Notes under the pieces: generated by a model
Databases searched by the model: none
Told to the model about the DNA's origin: nothing
Seen by the model: the letters and a program-made list of their open reading frames with translations, nothing else
Origin: UBA1231 sp045123185
Lineage (GTDB): Bacteria; Bacillota_I; Bacilli_A; ML615J-28; CAG-313
Assembly: GCA_045123185.1 (NCBI GenBank)
Contig: JBGVIL010000026.1
Location: 1-64,000, forward strand
Length of the DNA stretch: 64,000 nucleotides
Reading direction: 5' to 3'
In this document: in pieces, positions 10,522-19,244 of the stretch
How the letters are laid out: the number at the start of each line of letters is the position of its first letter
Position numbering within the stretch: position 1 is the stretch's first letter
Position numbers and translations under genes: made by a program

Positions 10522-11477
10522 TAAATAGCCTCAGGATGTTCTTCTTTAAATTTCTTAATCATTTCATCAGCTTCTTGAAGAAGTTCTTTCATTTCTTTTT
10601 TGTTATAAATTGTCGCACCAGCAGCTTGTAAATGTCCACCACCACGCCATTTTTTACCAAGTTCATTAATTGACATAAATCTACTTCTTAGTCTTACTCT
10701 GATGTTTTCATCATAATCAACAAAAGTAATCCAGAAAAGAGACCCTTTAATTGAAGACATACAAGATACTAATGCTGCTGCTTCGTCTTTAGTTACTTTA
10801 AATTTTTTCATTATTTTATTGGTAAAGTACATATATACAACACCATTAGGAGTCACCTTCATATTCTTATATAAATATGCTTGTAATTTATAAGAGTTAA
10901 TATCTTTTAAATTAATAAACGCATAAATCTTATCTACATCAATACCAGTATTTACTAATACTCCTGCGGCATTAAATGTTGCTTGAGTTACTCCTCTAAA
11001 TTGGAATCTTCCAGTATCAGTAATTAAACCTGTATATAAAGCAACAGCTGCTCTTTCAGAAATAGTTAAGTTATTTTCAACAGCAAATTCTGTAATTATT
11101 TGACAGTTTGCTGGTTCTTCGTTTTTAACACACATAATATTACCAAATTCTTCTGAATCATCATGGTGATCTATTTTGATAATATATTTACCTAAAGCAT
11201 ATCTTTCATCACATATTCTTGATTTGATAGATGTATCAACTACAATTACTAAAGCATCTTTATATATATCTACGCCTATCTCATCATTTGTTCCAATAAA
11301 ACTTAAGTAGTCAGGAATTTTATCTCCAACTGCATAAATTGTTTTATCTGGAAAATTATCTTCTAATAAATACTTTAATCCAAATTGTGAACCAATACAA
11401 TCACCATCAGGTCTTAGATGTCTATGAATAATTATTGTATCAAATTCTTTTATCTTTTCTAATATTTCTTTAAACAT
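10521..11477 (-). CDS. nrnA: DHH-family nanoRNase / pAp phosphatase, copy 2
   Basis: A DHH-DHHA1 phosphoesterase that degrades 2-5 nt RNAs and 3'-phosphoadenosine 5'-phosphate. Motifs: IIHRHLRPDGDCIGSQ near 15-30, VIVVDTS near 80, IKIDHHDD near 100, and the DHHA1 signature GGGHLQAAGA near 282. Length of 318 is normal. It lies 7 nt after a paralogue of similar size, so two nanoRNases are made in tandem. The Shine-Dalgarno AGGAGT precedes an ATATATATG start. Confidence 0.93.
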   Translation of the reverse strand: MFKEILEKIKEFDTIIIHRHLRPDGDCIGSQFGLKYLLEDNFPDKTIYAVGDKIPDYLSFIGTNDEIGVDIYKDALVIVVDTSIKSRICDERYALGKYIIKIDHHDDSEEFGNIMCVKNEEPANCQIITEFAVENNLTISERAAVALYTGLITDTGRFQFRGVTQATFNAAGVLVNTGIDVDKIYAFINLKDINSYKLQAYLYKNMKVTPNGVVYMYFTNKIMKKFKVTKDEAAALVSCMSSIKGSLFWITFVDYDENIRVRLRSRFMSINELGKKWRGGGHLQAAGATIYNKKEMKELLQEADEMIKKFKEEHPEAI

Positions 11478-11484
11478 ATATATA

Positions 11485-12417
11485 CTACTCCTTAGCTAAT
11501 TCAATTAAATCTTTAATAACTAGTTCCAATTCATCATTTCCAGAAATTGTCGCACCACTCGCTTGAATGTGTCCACCGCCACCGTATTTAACAGCAATTT
11601 GATTTACGTTTTTGCCACTTGAGCGAAGTTCAATTATAATTTTACCATCCTCAAGTTCTGTGAAAGTTGCCCAAACATTAACTTCTTTAATTCCAGCCAT
11701 ATTATTAACAATACTTCTAGCTAAAGCATACGGTGTTAAACCAGTTTCTAAAACATCTTGATATGTGTTTTTACAATACGCAAGGCCACAATCTAATATT
11801 TCAAATTTTAAAGTCATTCTAGCTTTTAATAAAACATTTCTTAAACTATCGGTATATAATTTAGTATATATATTATCTAAATTTACACCGTATTTCATTA
11901 AATGGCTTGCTGAATCAAATGTTCTGCTTGATACAGATGAAAATCTAAATCTTCCACTATCAGTAACAATTCCTGTAAATAAAAGATTTGCTGCTTCACT
12001 ATTTAATTTCATTTTCGTTTTCTTAATAAAATGTGTAATAAGGCCCGCACAACTTTCATATTTCGTATTTACAAGTGCAATATCACCATATTTACCTTGT
12101 GGTATATGGTGATCAATCTTAATTACTACTTTACCCATACTAAAACGTTTATCACTAATTAAATATTCTGCACCACTATCTAATACTATTACTAAAGCAT
12201 CTTGATATTTACTATCTTCGACTTCATCCATATTTCCTAAGTAATTTAAGTATTCAGTTGTATCTCCTACTGCAAATACATCTTTGTTTGGAAAAGTCTC
12301 TAAAATGGCCAATTTAAGCCCTAATTGCGATCCTAGAGCATCACCATCTGGTTTTTCATGTCTGTGGATTATTATTGTTCTATATTCTTTAATTAATTCA
12401 TATATTTTATTATACAT
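11485..12417 (-). CDS. nrnA: DHH-family nanoRNase / pAp phosphatase, copy 1
   Basis: Paralogue of the following gene: IIHRHEKPDGDALGSQLGL near 15-33, VIVLDSG near 80, IKIDHH near 100 and the C-terminal GGGGHIQASGAT near 280 are all intact, so both copies should be active. At 310 residues it is first in an operon with the second copy, surE and the bofA-like gene. The two copies have clearly diverged (by eye perhaps a third to a half identical), so the duplication is old and their substrates may differ. Confidence 0.93.
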   Translation of the reverse strand: MYNKIYELIKEYRTIIIHRHEKPDGDALGSQLGLKLAILETFPNKDVFAVGDTTEYLNYLGNMDEVEDSKYQDALVIVLDSGAEYLISDKRFSMGKVVIKIDHHIPQGKYGDIALVNTKYESCAGLITHFIKKTKMKLNSEAANLLFTGIVTDSGRFRFSSVSSRTFDSASHLMKYGVNLDNIYTKLYTDSLRNVLLKARMTLKFEILDCGLAYCKNTYQDVLETGLTPYALARSIVNNMAGIKEVNVWATFTELEDGKIIIELRSSGKNVNQIAVKYGGGGHIQASGATISGNDELELVIKDLIELAKE

Positions 12418-12441
12418 ATATATTCACCTACTTAGCATATT

Positions 12442-12470
12442 ATTATAACATATAATATGAAAATTTGCAA
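12442..12470 (-). promoter_or_regulatory. promoter of nrnA-nrnA-surE-bofA operon
   Basis: TTGCAA (12465-12470), 17-bp spacer, TATAAT (12442-12447), about 24 bp before the start codon. Confidence 0.8.
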
Positions 12471-12501
12471 ACAATTAAAAGATACATATATAAAAAAGAA
12501 A

Positions 12502-12529
12502 AAAGGTTATGGATAAATCCATAACCTTT
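12502..12529 (-). terminator. terminator of the nuclease/ABC operon
   Basis: Thirteen-bp perfect inverted repeat AAAGGTTATGGAT/ATCCATAACCTTT with a minimal loop, followed on the minus strand by TTTTCTTTTTT. It lies just after the giant lipoprotein gene. Confidence 0.9.
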
Positions 12530-12535
12530 ATTTAC

Positions 12536-15500
12536 TTATTTTGTATAAGTGATTGTAAAATCCATTACTCTAAATTGTGCAGATGCAACAAATGATAATG
12601 TTTGGAACCCTTCACCACTAAATGTAACAGTTGTTCCATCTTGAACAGCTGTAACACCTTCAGTAGTTAAAGAGTTAACACATGCAGTTGCATAAGATGC
12701 TGATTTGAAAGTAATAACAACTTCTGTCATAGTTTCGCCATTTTTACCATTGATATCAAAAGTAAATTTAGCATAAACTCTAAAGTGATCAGTATCAGTT
12801 AAACGCATTGCGTTAGTAGCTGTACCTTGAGTAACTAAGAAAATGAAATTTCCAGTATCCCAAGTTGCAGATTTACCATCAGCAGCTTGAACAGCATTTG
12901 GACCAACCATAGTATAAGTTTCTACTTGAGGTTCAGCAACTTCTTCTTTAACAGGAGCATTTTCCCAAGTAATATTCCAAATAGAAATTCTATCTTTCTT
13001 ACCAGTAACACCAGTTGGGCAATTATTAACAATTTCGATTACAAAATCACCTTGAATAGGAGTTTCTAAAACTAATTCATATGTATTTAAAACATATTTT
13101 TCATTTTTTTCAGCAGCATATGTAATTACTTCTGAATATAAAACATTTCCTTCAACATCTTTAACATATACAGTTACACTTAGAGTTGTATCAGTAAATA
13201 ATTTAGTATAATTAAAAGAAAGTTTTGATAAACCATTGTTTAATACTGGAGAAGTAATTTTACCAACCATATCTGTTCCACCAGTAATTGTAAGAGCAAA
13301 ATCATTTTCAGTTCCAAATACTATAAATTGTGGGTTCATATTAGTTGTTCCACCACAGTTTAATGCAGCATATGTTGCTGTCCAACCAGCTTCAGATGAA
13401 CGATCAGCATAAGAACTTGATTTAGTACCCATTGTATCAAAGTCAGCTTTGTTAACTGTAACTTCAGGAACTTCTGGAGCTACATAATTAGGATCTTCAG
13501 CACCACATTCACATTTACCTTCAACGAATACGTGTTCATGTACTGGAGGTTCTGGAGTTTCACCAGCTTCAGCTTTTTCGAAGAAACCAGGGAATTGAGA
13601 AACACCTGTATTATCAGCATTGATATAAGATGTTTTAGAAGCACTCATAGTGTTAAAGTTACTATATGTACCAAAATAGTAATCAGTACCATTAACATTA
13701 GTTGCCCATGCTTTTGAACTTTCAATGTATGAATATACACAAGTTGAATCAGCAGAGAATTGTAATGAAACTTTATTATCTGCATTGAAATATGTATCTA
13801 AATATTTTTTAGTTGTTCCGTCTAAGATATAGAATTTGTATCCGCCTTCAGCTTTTTCAGCATAAACTTTTGCAGCAGCAGCAGCGTCTTCAGTCATTTC
13901 TAAATATCTAGTGTTAGCAACATTACCAGTTACATATAATACTTTTCCAAGAGTAACTTGGTTTAATCCTAATAAGTAAGCAACATTTTCTTCAAGAACT
14001 ACTTCAGTACTTGGAATTTCAGGAGCAACATAGTTAGGATCTACTTCACCACATTCACATTTACCTTCAACGAATACGTGTTCGTGTACTGGAGGTTCTG
14101 GAGTTTGTCCACCAGCTAAAGTAACAACGATTTTAGCTAATTGACCATTTTTAGTAGTTGTTGAATCTGAAGAAAGGTTAAAGTATTTGAATCCTTCATC
14201 TTCAGTAGCTTCAATTGTAAAGCTTGCACCAGCACCTTTGTAAGAAACAGATGATGTAATATTACCAGCAGCAGCTTCAGTGTGTAAGCTTAAGAAATAT
14301 TGAGCAGTGGCAGATGCACCAGATGGGATAAATACTTCGATTTTAACGATTGATCCAGCAAATGGTGTTTTGTTATAGATGTGAGCGTCTGTACTCTTAC
14401 AGAACATTACAAAGTTAGAACCACTGTATCCACTTGATTTCATTTGTAAGTAACCAAATGTAATACCATTCATTGTGATTTCAGCAGGAGATGCATTGTA
14501 TCCACTACCAATACCAGTTGAACCAGTTGTGAAATCAAATACGATTTCATTAGATGGTTGAGGAGCAACATAGTTAGGATCTTTTTCTCCACATGCACAT
14601 TCACCATTTACGAATACGTGTTCGTGTACTGGAGGTTCTGGAGTTTCACCAGCTTCAGCTTTTTCGAAGAAACCAGGGAATTGAGAAACACCTGTATTTT
14701 CAGCATTGATATAAGATGTTTTAGAAGCACTTAATGTATTAAATGTACTATATGTACCGAAGTAGTAATCAGTACCATCTACATTTGTAACCCAAGCTTT
14801 TGTAGCTTCATCATAAGCATATACACATTCAGATGCAGCATCAAATCTTAATGAGATTTTATTTGCAGAATTGAAATATGTATCTAAATATTTTTTAGTT
14901 TCGCCATCTAAAATATAGAATTTAGATCCGCCTTCAACTTCTTCGATATAAACTTTAGCAGCTAAAGCTTTATCTTCAGTTGTAGCAAGATATCTATCGT
15001 TAGTAACTTCACCAGTTACATAAAGTGTTTTACCAAGAGATACTTGGTTAACGCCTAATAAATAAGCAACGTCTTTTTGGTCTTCTTCTACTTTACCTTC
15101 AACAGGTTGTAAGAAACCAGGGAATTGAGAAACACCTGTATTTTCAGCATTGATATAAGATGTTTTAGAAGCACTTAATGTATCAAATGTACTATATGTA
15201 CCGAAGTAGTAATCAGTACCATCTACATTTGTAACCCAAGCTTTTGTAGCTTCATCATAAGCATATACACATTCAGATGCAGCATCAAATCTTAATGAGA
15301 TTTTGTTTGCAGAATTGAAATATGTATCTAAGTATTTTTTAGTTTCGCCATCTAAAATATAGAATCTTGATCCGCCTTCAACTTCTTCGATATAAACTTT
15401 AGCAGCTAAATTAATATCTTCAGTTGTAGCAAGATATCTGTCATTAGTAACTTCGCCAGTTACATAAAGTGTTTTTCCAAGAGATGCTTGGTAAACACCT

Positions 15501-17422
15501 AATACGTGATGTTTAACTTCTACTGCATCATTCTTAATTCCAAGAACTACAGCATTTAATTGAGGGTTACCATTGTAAGAAGTTCTTACAACTAATAATT
15601 GAACTTTATCACCAAGTTTGATTTGGCTTGTTAATTCATTTGTTAAGAAGTCTTGAGCGTTAGTATATTTATATTTACCAGCTGTACCGTCCCATTGAAG
15701 AGCACTTTCAGTAGCAGTAGCACCGTAAACAATAATTCTACTTCCGTCTTCACCTTCTAATACAAAGTTACCATATTTAGTTGGAGCATCAGCTGGAGTA
15801 TCTAATTTGTTACCCCATTGAACAACTGTACCAGTAACTTTAAATGTTTCTAACATTTCTTCTTGTAAGTCGATTAATTCTTTAACAGTTTTTTCAGCAA
15901 TTTCAGCTTTTACATATTTAATAGTAACTTCAACTTTAACTTCTTGAGAAGCAGCACCGTTTGTAGCAGTTGTAGTTAATGTTACTTTAACATCTTCTTT
16001 AGCGTTACCTAAGTCAGCAACTAAAGTTTCAAGGTTGATATAACCTTCTTTGTCAACTGTCCATCCACTTAACACTGTACCATTAGCAAGTGTTCCAGTA
16101 GGAAGGTCAACTGTTTCACCATTTTTAACTGTTTGAGCAGCTTTAATACCAGCAACGTCAGCAGCTAATTTGTCTTCTTCAGTCATTTCAATTAATTTAG
16201 GTTGATAGTCGTAGTTATTTAAGATACCTACCCAGTAACCATTGTTATGGCAATAGTACATAGCAAGTTCGAATTCTGCGGCTTTACCTAACATTTCTTT
16301 TAATAATTGTTCTTCATATGCACCATATGATTTGTAATAAATTTGAATGAAATGATCGCTTTCAGTTGATTGGATTGCATAGTTTGTATATCCATCAACA
16401 GTTTTTTGAATGAATAAACCAGATACTTTAACACGATGACCAGGGATCTTGTGATCTGTACCTTGTGTTGGATATTTAGCATACCATTCTTCAATTGTTG
16501 TTTCTTCAGCAGCTACATATTCAGAAGCTTCACTGATGATTTCAACTGTAGAGTTTAAACCGATTTGGATTGTTCCATTATAAGTAGCAGGTTTACCAGT
16601 TACAACAACTCTATCACCAATGTTAACAGGACTTTGTGGACCATATACATAGATTCCATTACCATTGTCGTCAGCCATTGTGAATGAGTGAGAATCGTAT
16701 CCGTCACCCCATACTTGTTCAGTTACAACACCTTCGATAGAAACGTTTAAGTCGTTTCCTTTTTCATCTTTAAATAATGAACCACCAACAAATGCATCCC
16801 AGTTAGCTAAGATATAATCTTCTAATTCACCAACTGTCATTGTGTTAGATTCAGCTTTTTTAAGAACTGTAAAAGTTAAAGTTCTTGATCCTTCTTCATA
16901 ATAAGTTTGTTCTCCAATTTGATAAGGAGCTCTAACTTTAATTGTGATATCTACATTAACATCTTCTTGATCAGCTTCAGGACGTTTAACAACAAATTCT
17001 AAAGCTTTTGTTTCTTGAGATTCAATACCAGTGATTTTGTCTGGATTAGCTGGATCACCATATACATATGCTCTTTTTTTGTAAGTTACCCATTGAGCGT
17101 CCATAACTTCAGGATTTGAACTTTCAAAAGAAGCAGACATACCATACATGAATTCTGAGTATGAACCATTTCTTAAATCATTTTCAGAAACTTTACCATC
17201 AGCATCTTCAGCGATACCAACGTTTCCAATAACTGGATCTTTTACGTTATCATTGATTACTTCACCAAAGTTGAAGTTCGTTAATAACCATTTAACATTT
17301 TCTTTAGCTTCTTTTAATCCTTCTCTATCCCCTACTTCTGGGCTCATATTACACCCAAAAATACAAAGTGTTAAGAAGAAAACAGCAAAGAAACTTAACA
17401 TTTTTTTACCAAAATTGGTCAT
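12536..17422 (-). CDS. giant repeat-containing lipoprotein with OB-fold domains
   Basis: A 1628-residue predicted surface lipoprotein. I start at 17422 because CGGAGG lies 11 bases before this ATG and a lipobox (IFGC, Cys about 24) follows. Order: lipoprotein signal; an Ig-like segment (~40-190); an OB-fold resembling the YhcR-type nucleic-acid-binding domain (GVVTEQVWG to VVVTGKPATYNGTIQIG, ~220-290); a second OB-like domain (KVTGTVVQWG to VQLLVVRTSYNGNPQL, ~515-640); three ~140-residue repeats (LGKTLYVTGEVTNDRYL to SYINAENTGVSQFPGF); three short modules HEHVF..G.C.CG..DPNYV; C-terminal beta-sandwich-like domains. No nuclease active site is seen. It ends the ABC/nuclease operon. I infer capture of nucleic acid or another polymer at the surface. 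Confidence 0.85.
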   Translation of the reverse strand: MTNFGKKMLSFFAVFFLTLCIFGCNMSPEVGDREGLKEAKENVKWLLTNFNFGEVINDNVKDPVIGNVGIAEDADGKVSENDLRNGSYSEFMYGMSASFESSNPEVMDAQWVTYKKRAYVYGDPANPDKITGIESQETKALEFVVKRPEADQEDVNVDITIKVRAPYQIGEQTYYEEGSRTLTFTVLKKAESNTMTVGELEDYILANWDAFVGGSLFKDEKGNDLNVSIEGVVTEQVWGDGYDSHSFTMADDNGNGIYVYGPQSPVNIGDRVVVTGKPATYNGTIQIGLNSTVEIISEASEYVAAEETTIEEWYAKYPTQGTDHKIPGHRVKVSGLFIQKTVDGYTNYAIQSTESDHFIQIYYKSYGAYEEQLLKEMLGKAAEFELAMYYCHNNGYWVGILNNYDYQPKLIEMTEEDKLAADVAGIKAAQTVKNGETVDLPTGTLANGTVLSGWTVDKEGYINLETLVADLGNAKEDVKVTLTTTATNGAASQEVKVEVTIKYVKAEIAEKTVKELIDLQEEMLETFKVTGTVVQWGNKLDTPADAPTKYGNFVLEGEDGSRIIVYGATATESALQWDGTAGKYKYTNAQDFLTNELTSQIKLGDKVQLLVVRTSYNGNPQLNAVVLGIKNDAVEVKHHVLGVYQASLGKTLYVTGEVTNDRYLATTEDINLAAKVYIEEVEGGSRFYILDGETKKYLDTYFNSANKISLRFDAASECVYAYDEATKAWVTNVDGTDYYFGTYSTFDTLSASKTSYINAENTGVSQFPGFLQPVEGKVEEDQKDVAYLLGVNQVSLGKTLYVTGEVTNDRYLATTEDKALAAKVYIEEVEGGSKFYILDGETKKYLDTYFNSANKISLRFDAASECVYAYDEATKAWVTNVDGTDYYFGTYSTFNTLSASKTSYINAENTGVSQFPGFFEKAEAGETPEPPVHEHVFVNGECACGEKDPNYVAPQPSNEIVFDFTTGSTGIGSGYNASPAEITMNGITFGYLQMKSSGYSGSNFVMFCKSTDAHIYNKTPFAGSIVKIEVFIPSGASATAQYFLSLHTEAAAGNITSSVSYKGAGASFTIEATEDEGFKYFNLSSDSTTTKNGQLAKIVVTLAGGQTPEPPVHEHVFVEGKCECGEVDPNYVAPEIPSTEVVLEENVAYLLGLNQVTLGKVLYVTGNVANTRYLEMTEDAAAAAKVYAEKAEGGYKFYILDGTTKKYLDTYFNADNKVSLQFSADSTCVYSYIESSKAWATNVNGTDYYFGTYSNFNTMSASKTSYINADNTGVSQFPGFFEKAEAGETPEPPVHEHVFVEGKCECGAEDPNYVAPEVPEVTVNKADFDTMGTKSSSYADRSSEAGWTATYAALNCGGTTNMNPQFIVFGTENDFALTITGGTDMVGKITSPVLNNGLSKLSFNYTKLFTDTTLSVTVYVKDVEGNVLYSEVITYAAEKNEKYVLNTYELVLETPIQGDFVIEIVNNCPTGVTGKKDRISIWNITWENAPVKEEVAEPQVETYTMVGPNAVQAADGKSATWDTGNFIFLVTQGTATNAMRLTDTDHFRVYAKFTFDINGKNGETMTEVVITFKSASYATACVNSLTTEGVTAVQDGTTVTFSGEGFQTLSFVASAQFRVMDFTITYTK
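13560..15513 (-). repeat. three ~420-bp coding repeats in the giant lipoprotein
   Basis: The repeats cover about 15099-15513, 14648-15074 and 13560-13988. The first two are almost identical at DNA level over long stretches, pointing to recent duplication or conversion. The third, separated by a different ~650-bp segment, is more diverged. Boundaries are by eye. Confidence 0.85.
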
Positions 17423-17456
17423 TTTAATTTTTTCCTCCGTTTTGTGTTTTTTTAAT

Positions 17457-19211
17457 CTACGCAAGAACGATATCTTCTGTGCGAGTTAACATAATTTGAA
17501 CTATAGGTTCGTTATAATCACCATCATAAATAGTGACAATACCATATAACTTTTCAAAAGTTTTTCCTTTGAAAAATTGCCAACAGTTAATGTTGTGTAG
17601 ACCACGTGGGTTTAGTGGTCCGTCTTCGTAGTAACATTTTTTAGCAGTTTTGTCAGTACCAGGAGCTATTTCAATTAACTCACCGATTTTGTCTTGTTTG
17701 ATTGCACTCTTTGCATCAACTCTAATGCTTATAATATTACCATATGCATCTTCACATTCTAAACTGAATGCATCGCTTCCGGCTGTATTATAACCACTAA
17801 CAACTTTTAAATTACTTAATTCAACTAATGTTCCCATCATTTGAACATTATCAATAGTTAAGAATGATGTATCTTCTACGCTATAAACATGAGGTTCTTG
17901 TTTTACGTATTGACCATCTACAACAGGAGATAACACTTTAATATCTGATGATGTGATGCCTGTGATTTGTAATGCACCCATATATGTACCAATGTTACCT
18001 TCAACTTTAACTTCATAACCGATTGTTAAACGGCTTGAAATTCCATCAAATCCACCATATAAATACATACCATAGAATTCACCATCTTGAAGAATATATG
18101 GAATATTTAAATCAGGTTGAATTTCAGTTTGAACAATTGAATCATACCATTCAGCTTCAGGTAGTTCATAACTATCGTCTGTAACTGCTTGATAATATTC
18201 ATATAATGTTTGACCAGCTTGACCGCCTTCAGCAATAATGCCTGTATCAGTTTCACCGATCCACCAGTTACCATTAGCACCAACTTCTGGCATTTCTGGA
18301 TTTTCTTCTGATGCAGTTATATTAAATGATTGTTCACCAATATGCCAAACACCAGGTTCTTGTTGTTGGATATAGGCTGAGAAAGGCCCAATCTTACGTG
18401 CAACAACACCACGAACTACAACTTTAATATGACTATCTGTATAACCGTCATAATTGTCTCTTAATTCTTTTAATGTCATGTATTTACCTTGATCACTGTA
18501 ATCATAATCAGGGTCTTGTACATCTTTGTTCCAAATACGGATATTTTGTTTTTGGACTTCCATGTCAGCTTCAAGTAAAATATCAGCATACATCATACCT
18601 GATGCTTTACTTGCACTAAATGATTGTTCAATAATTTCTAAGTTTAATAATCTAAATTCAGATCCACCTTTTGGTAAGTACCATACCCATGCAAGATATC
18701 TTTCACCAGTAGAATCGAATCTATTTGTTTTTAATGTATCAGTTTGTAATACAATTTTTTCGGCATTTTCTAATTTTCCTTTAGTGAACTTAGAGGCAGC
18801 CACACCCCAAGGTTCAAGTTTATAAGTAGATTCTGGTGTATTAATACCGTTGAATCTTACTGTAATGTTACGATTGTTATCTTTAAAAATTGCAGTATCG
18901 CCATCAGTTGAAGAACCAAGCTTAACTTCACCGATACCGTCATTAACGAAACTTTTACCTACATAATTTGCAGTTAATTTTAATTGATCTGTATATGGTG
19001 TAGGAATGTTGTTTGGATCTACTGGACCAGTAGAAGGTTCTAATTTACCACAAGTACATTGACCTTTATAATATTCACAGTCATGTAATTCACCACATTC
19101 ACATGCACCATTTATAAATTCATGTTCGTGTTCTTTTTCACCTGGTTGTTGACAAGCAACAAGACCAAGTGATAACACTGTTAAAAGAAGAAAACTAAAT
19201 ATTCTTTTCAT
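17457..19211 (-). CDS. thermonuclease (SNase-like) lipoprotein
   Basis: A 584-residue predicted lipoprotein (lipobox LVAC, Cys 20) with a staphylococcal-nuclease domain at about 85-200. DGDTA near 108, VRFNGINTPES near 121 (catalytic Arg), WGVAASKFTKGKL near 138 and the catalytic-site-like DSTGERYLAWVWY near 165 match the family. Before it lie two Cys-rich modules (HEHEFINGACECG and YYKGQCTCGKLEPS, ~28-58). After it lies a ~370-residue region with OB-like segments (e.g. IKVVVRGVVARKIG and VKVEGNIGTYMGALQI). It probably cuts extracellular DNA/RNA. It sits between a UgpB-like binding protein (33 nt upstream) and the giant lipoprotein (34 nt downstream). Confidence 0.9.
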   Translation of the reverse strand: MKRIFSFLLLTVLSLGLVACQQPGEKEHEHEFINGACECGELHDCEYYKGQCTCGKLEPSTGPVDPNNIPTPYTDQLKLTANYVGKSFVNDGIGEVKLGSSTDGDTAIFKDNNRNITVRFNGINTPESTYKLEPWGVAASKFTKGKLENAEKIVLQTDTLKTNRFDSTGERYLAWVWYLPKGGSEFRLLNLEIIEQSFSASKASGMMYADILLEADMEVQKQNIRIWNKDVQDPDYDYSDQGKYMTLKELRDNYDGYTDSHIKVVVRGVVARKIGPFSAYIQQQEPGVWHIGEQSFNITASEENPEMPEVGANGNWWIGETDTGIIAEGGQAGQTLYEYYQAVTDDSYELPEAEWYDSIVQTEIQPDLNIPYILQDGEFYGMYLYGGFDGISSRLTIGYEVKVEGNIGTYMGALQITGITSSDIKVLSPVVDGQYVKQEPHVYSVEDTSFLTIDNVQMMGTLVELSNLKVVSGYNTAGSDAFSLECEDAYGNIISIRVDAKSAIKQDKIGELIEIAPGTDKTAKKCYYEDGPLNPRGLHNINCWQFFKGKTFEKLYGIVTIYDGDYNEPIVQIMLTRTEDIVLA

Positions 19212-19244
19212 TTCTTTTAAACCTATTTTATAAATTTCAAACTA

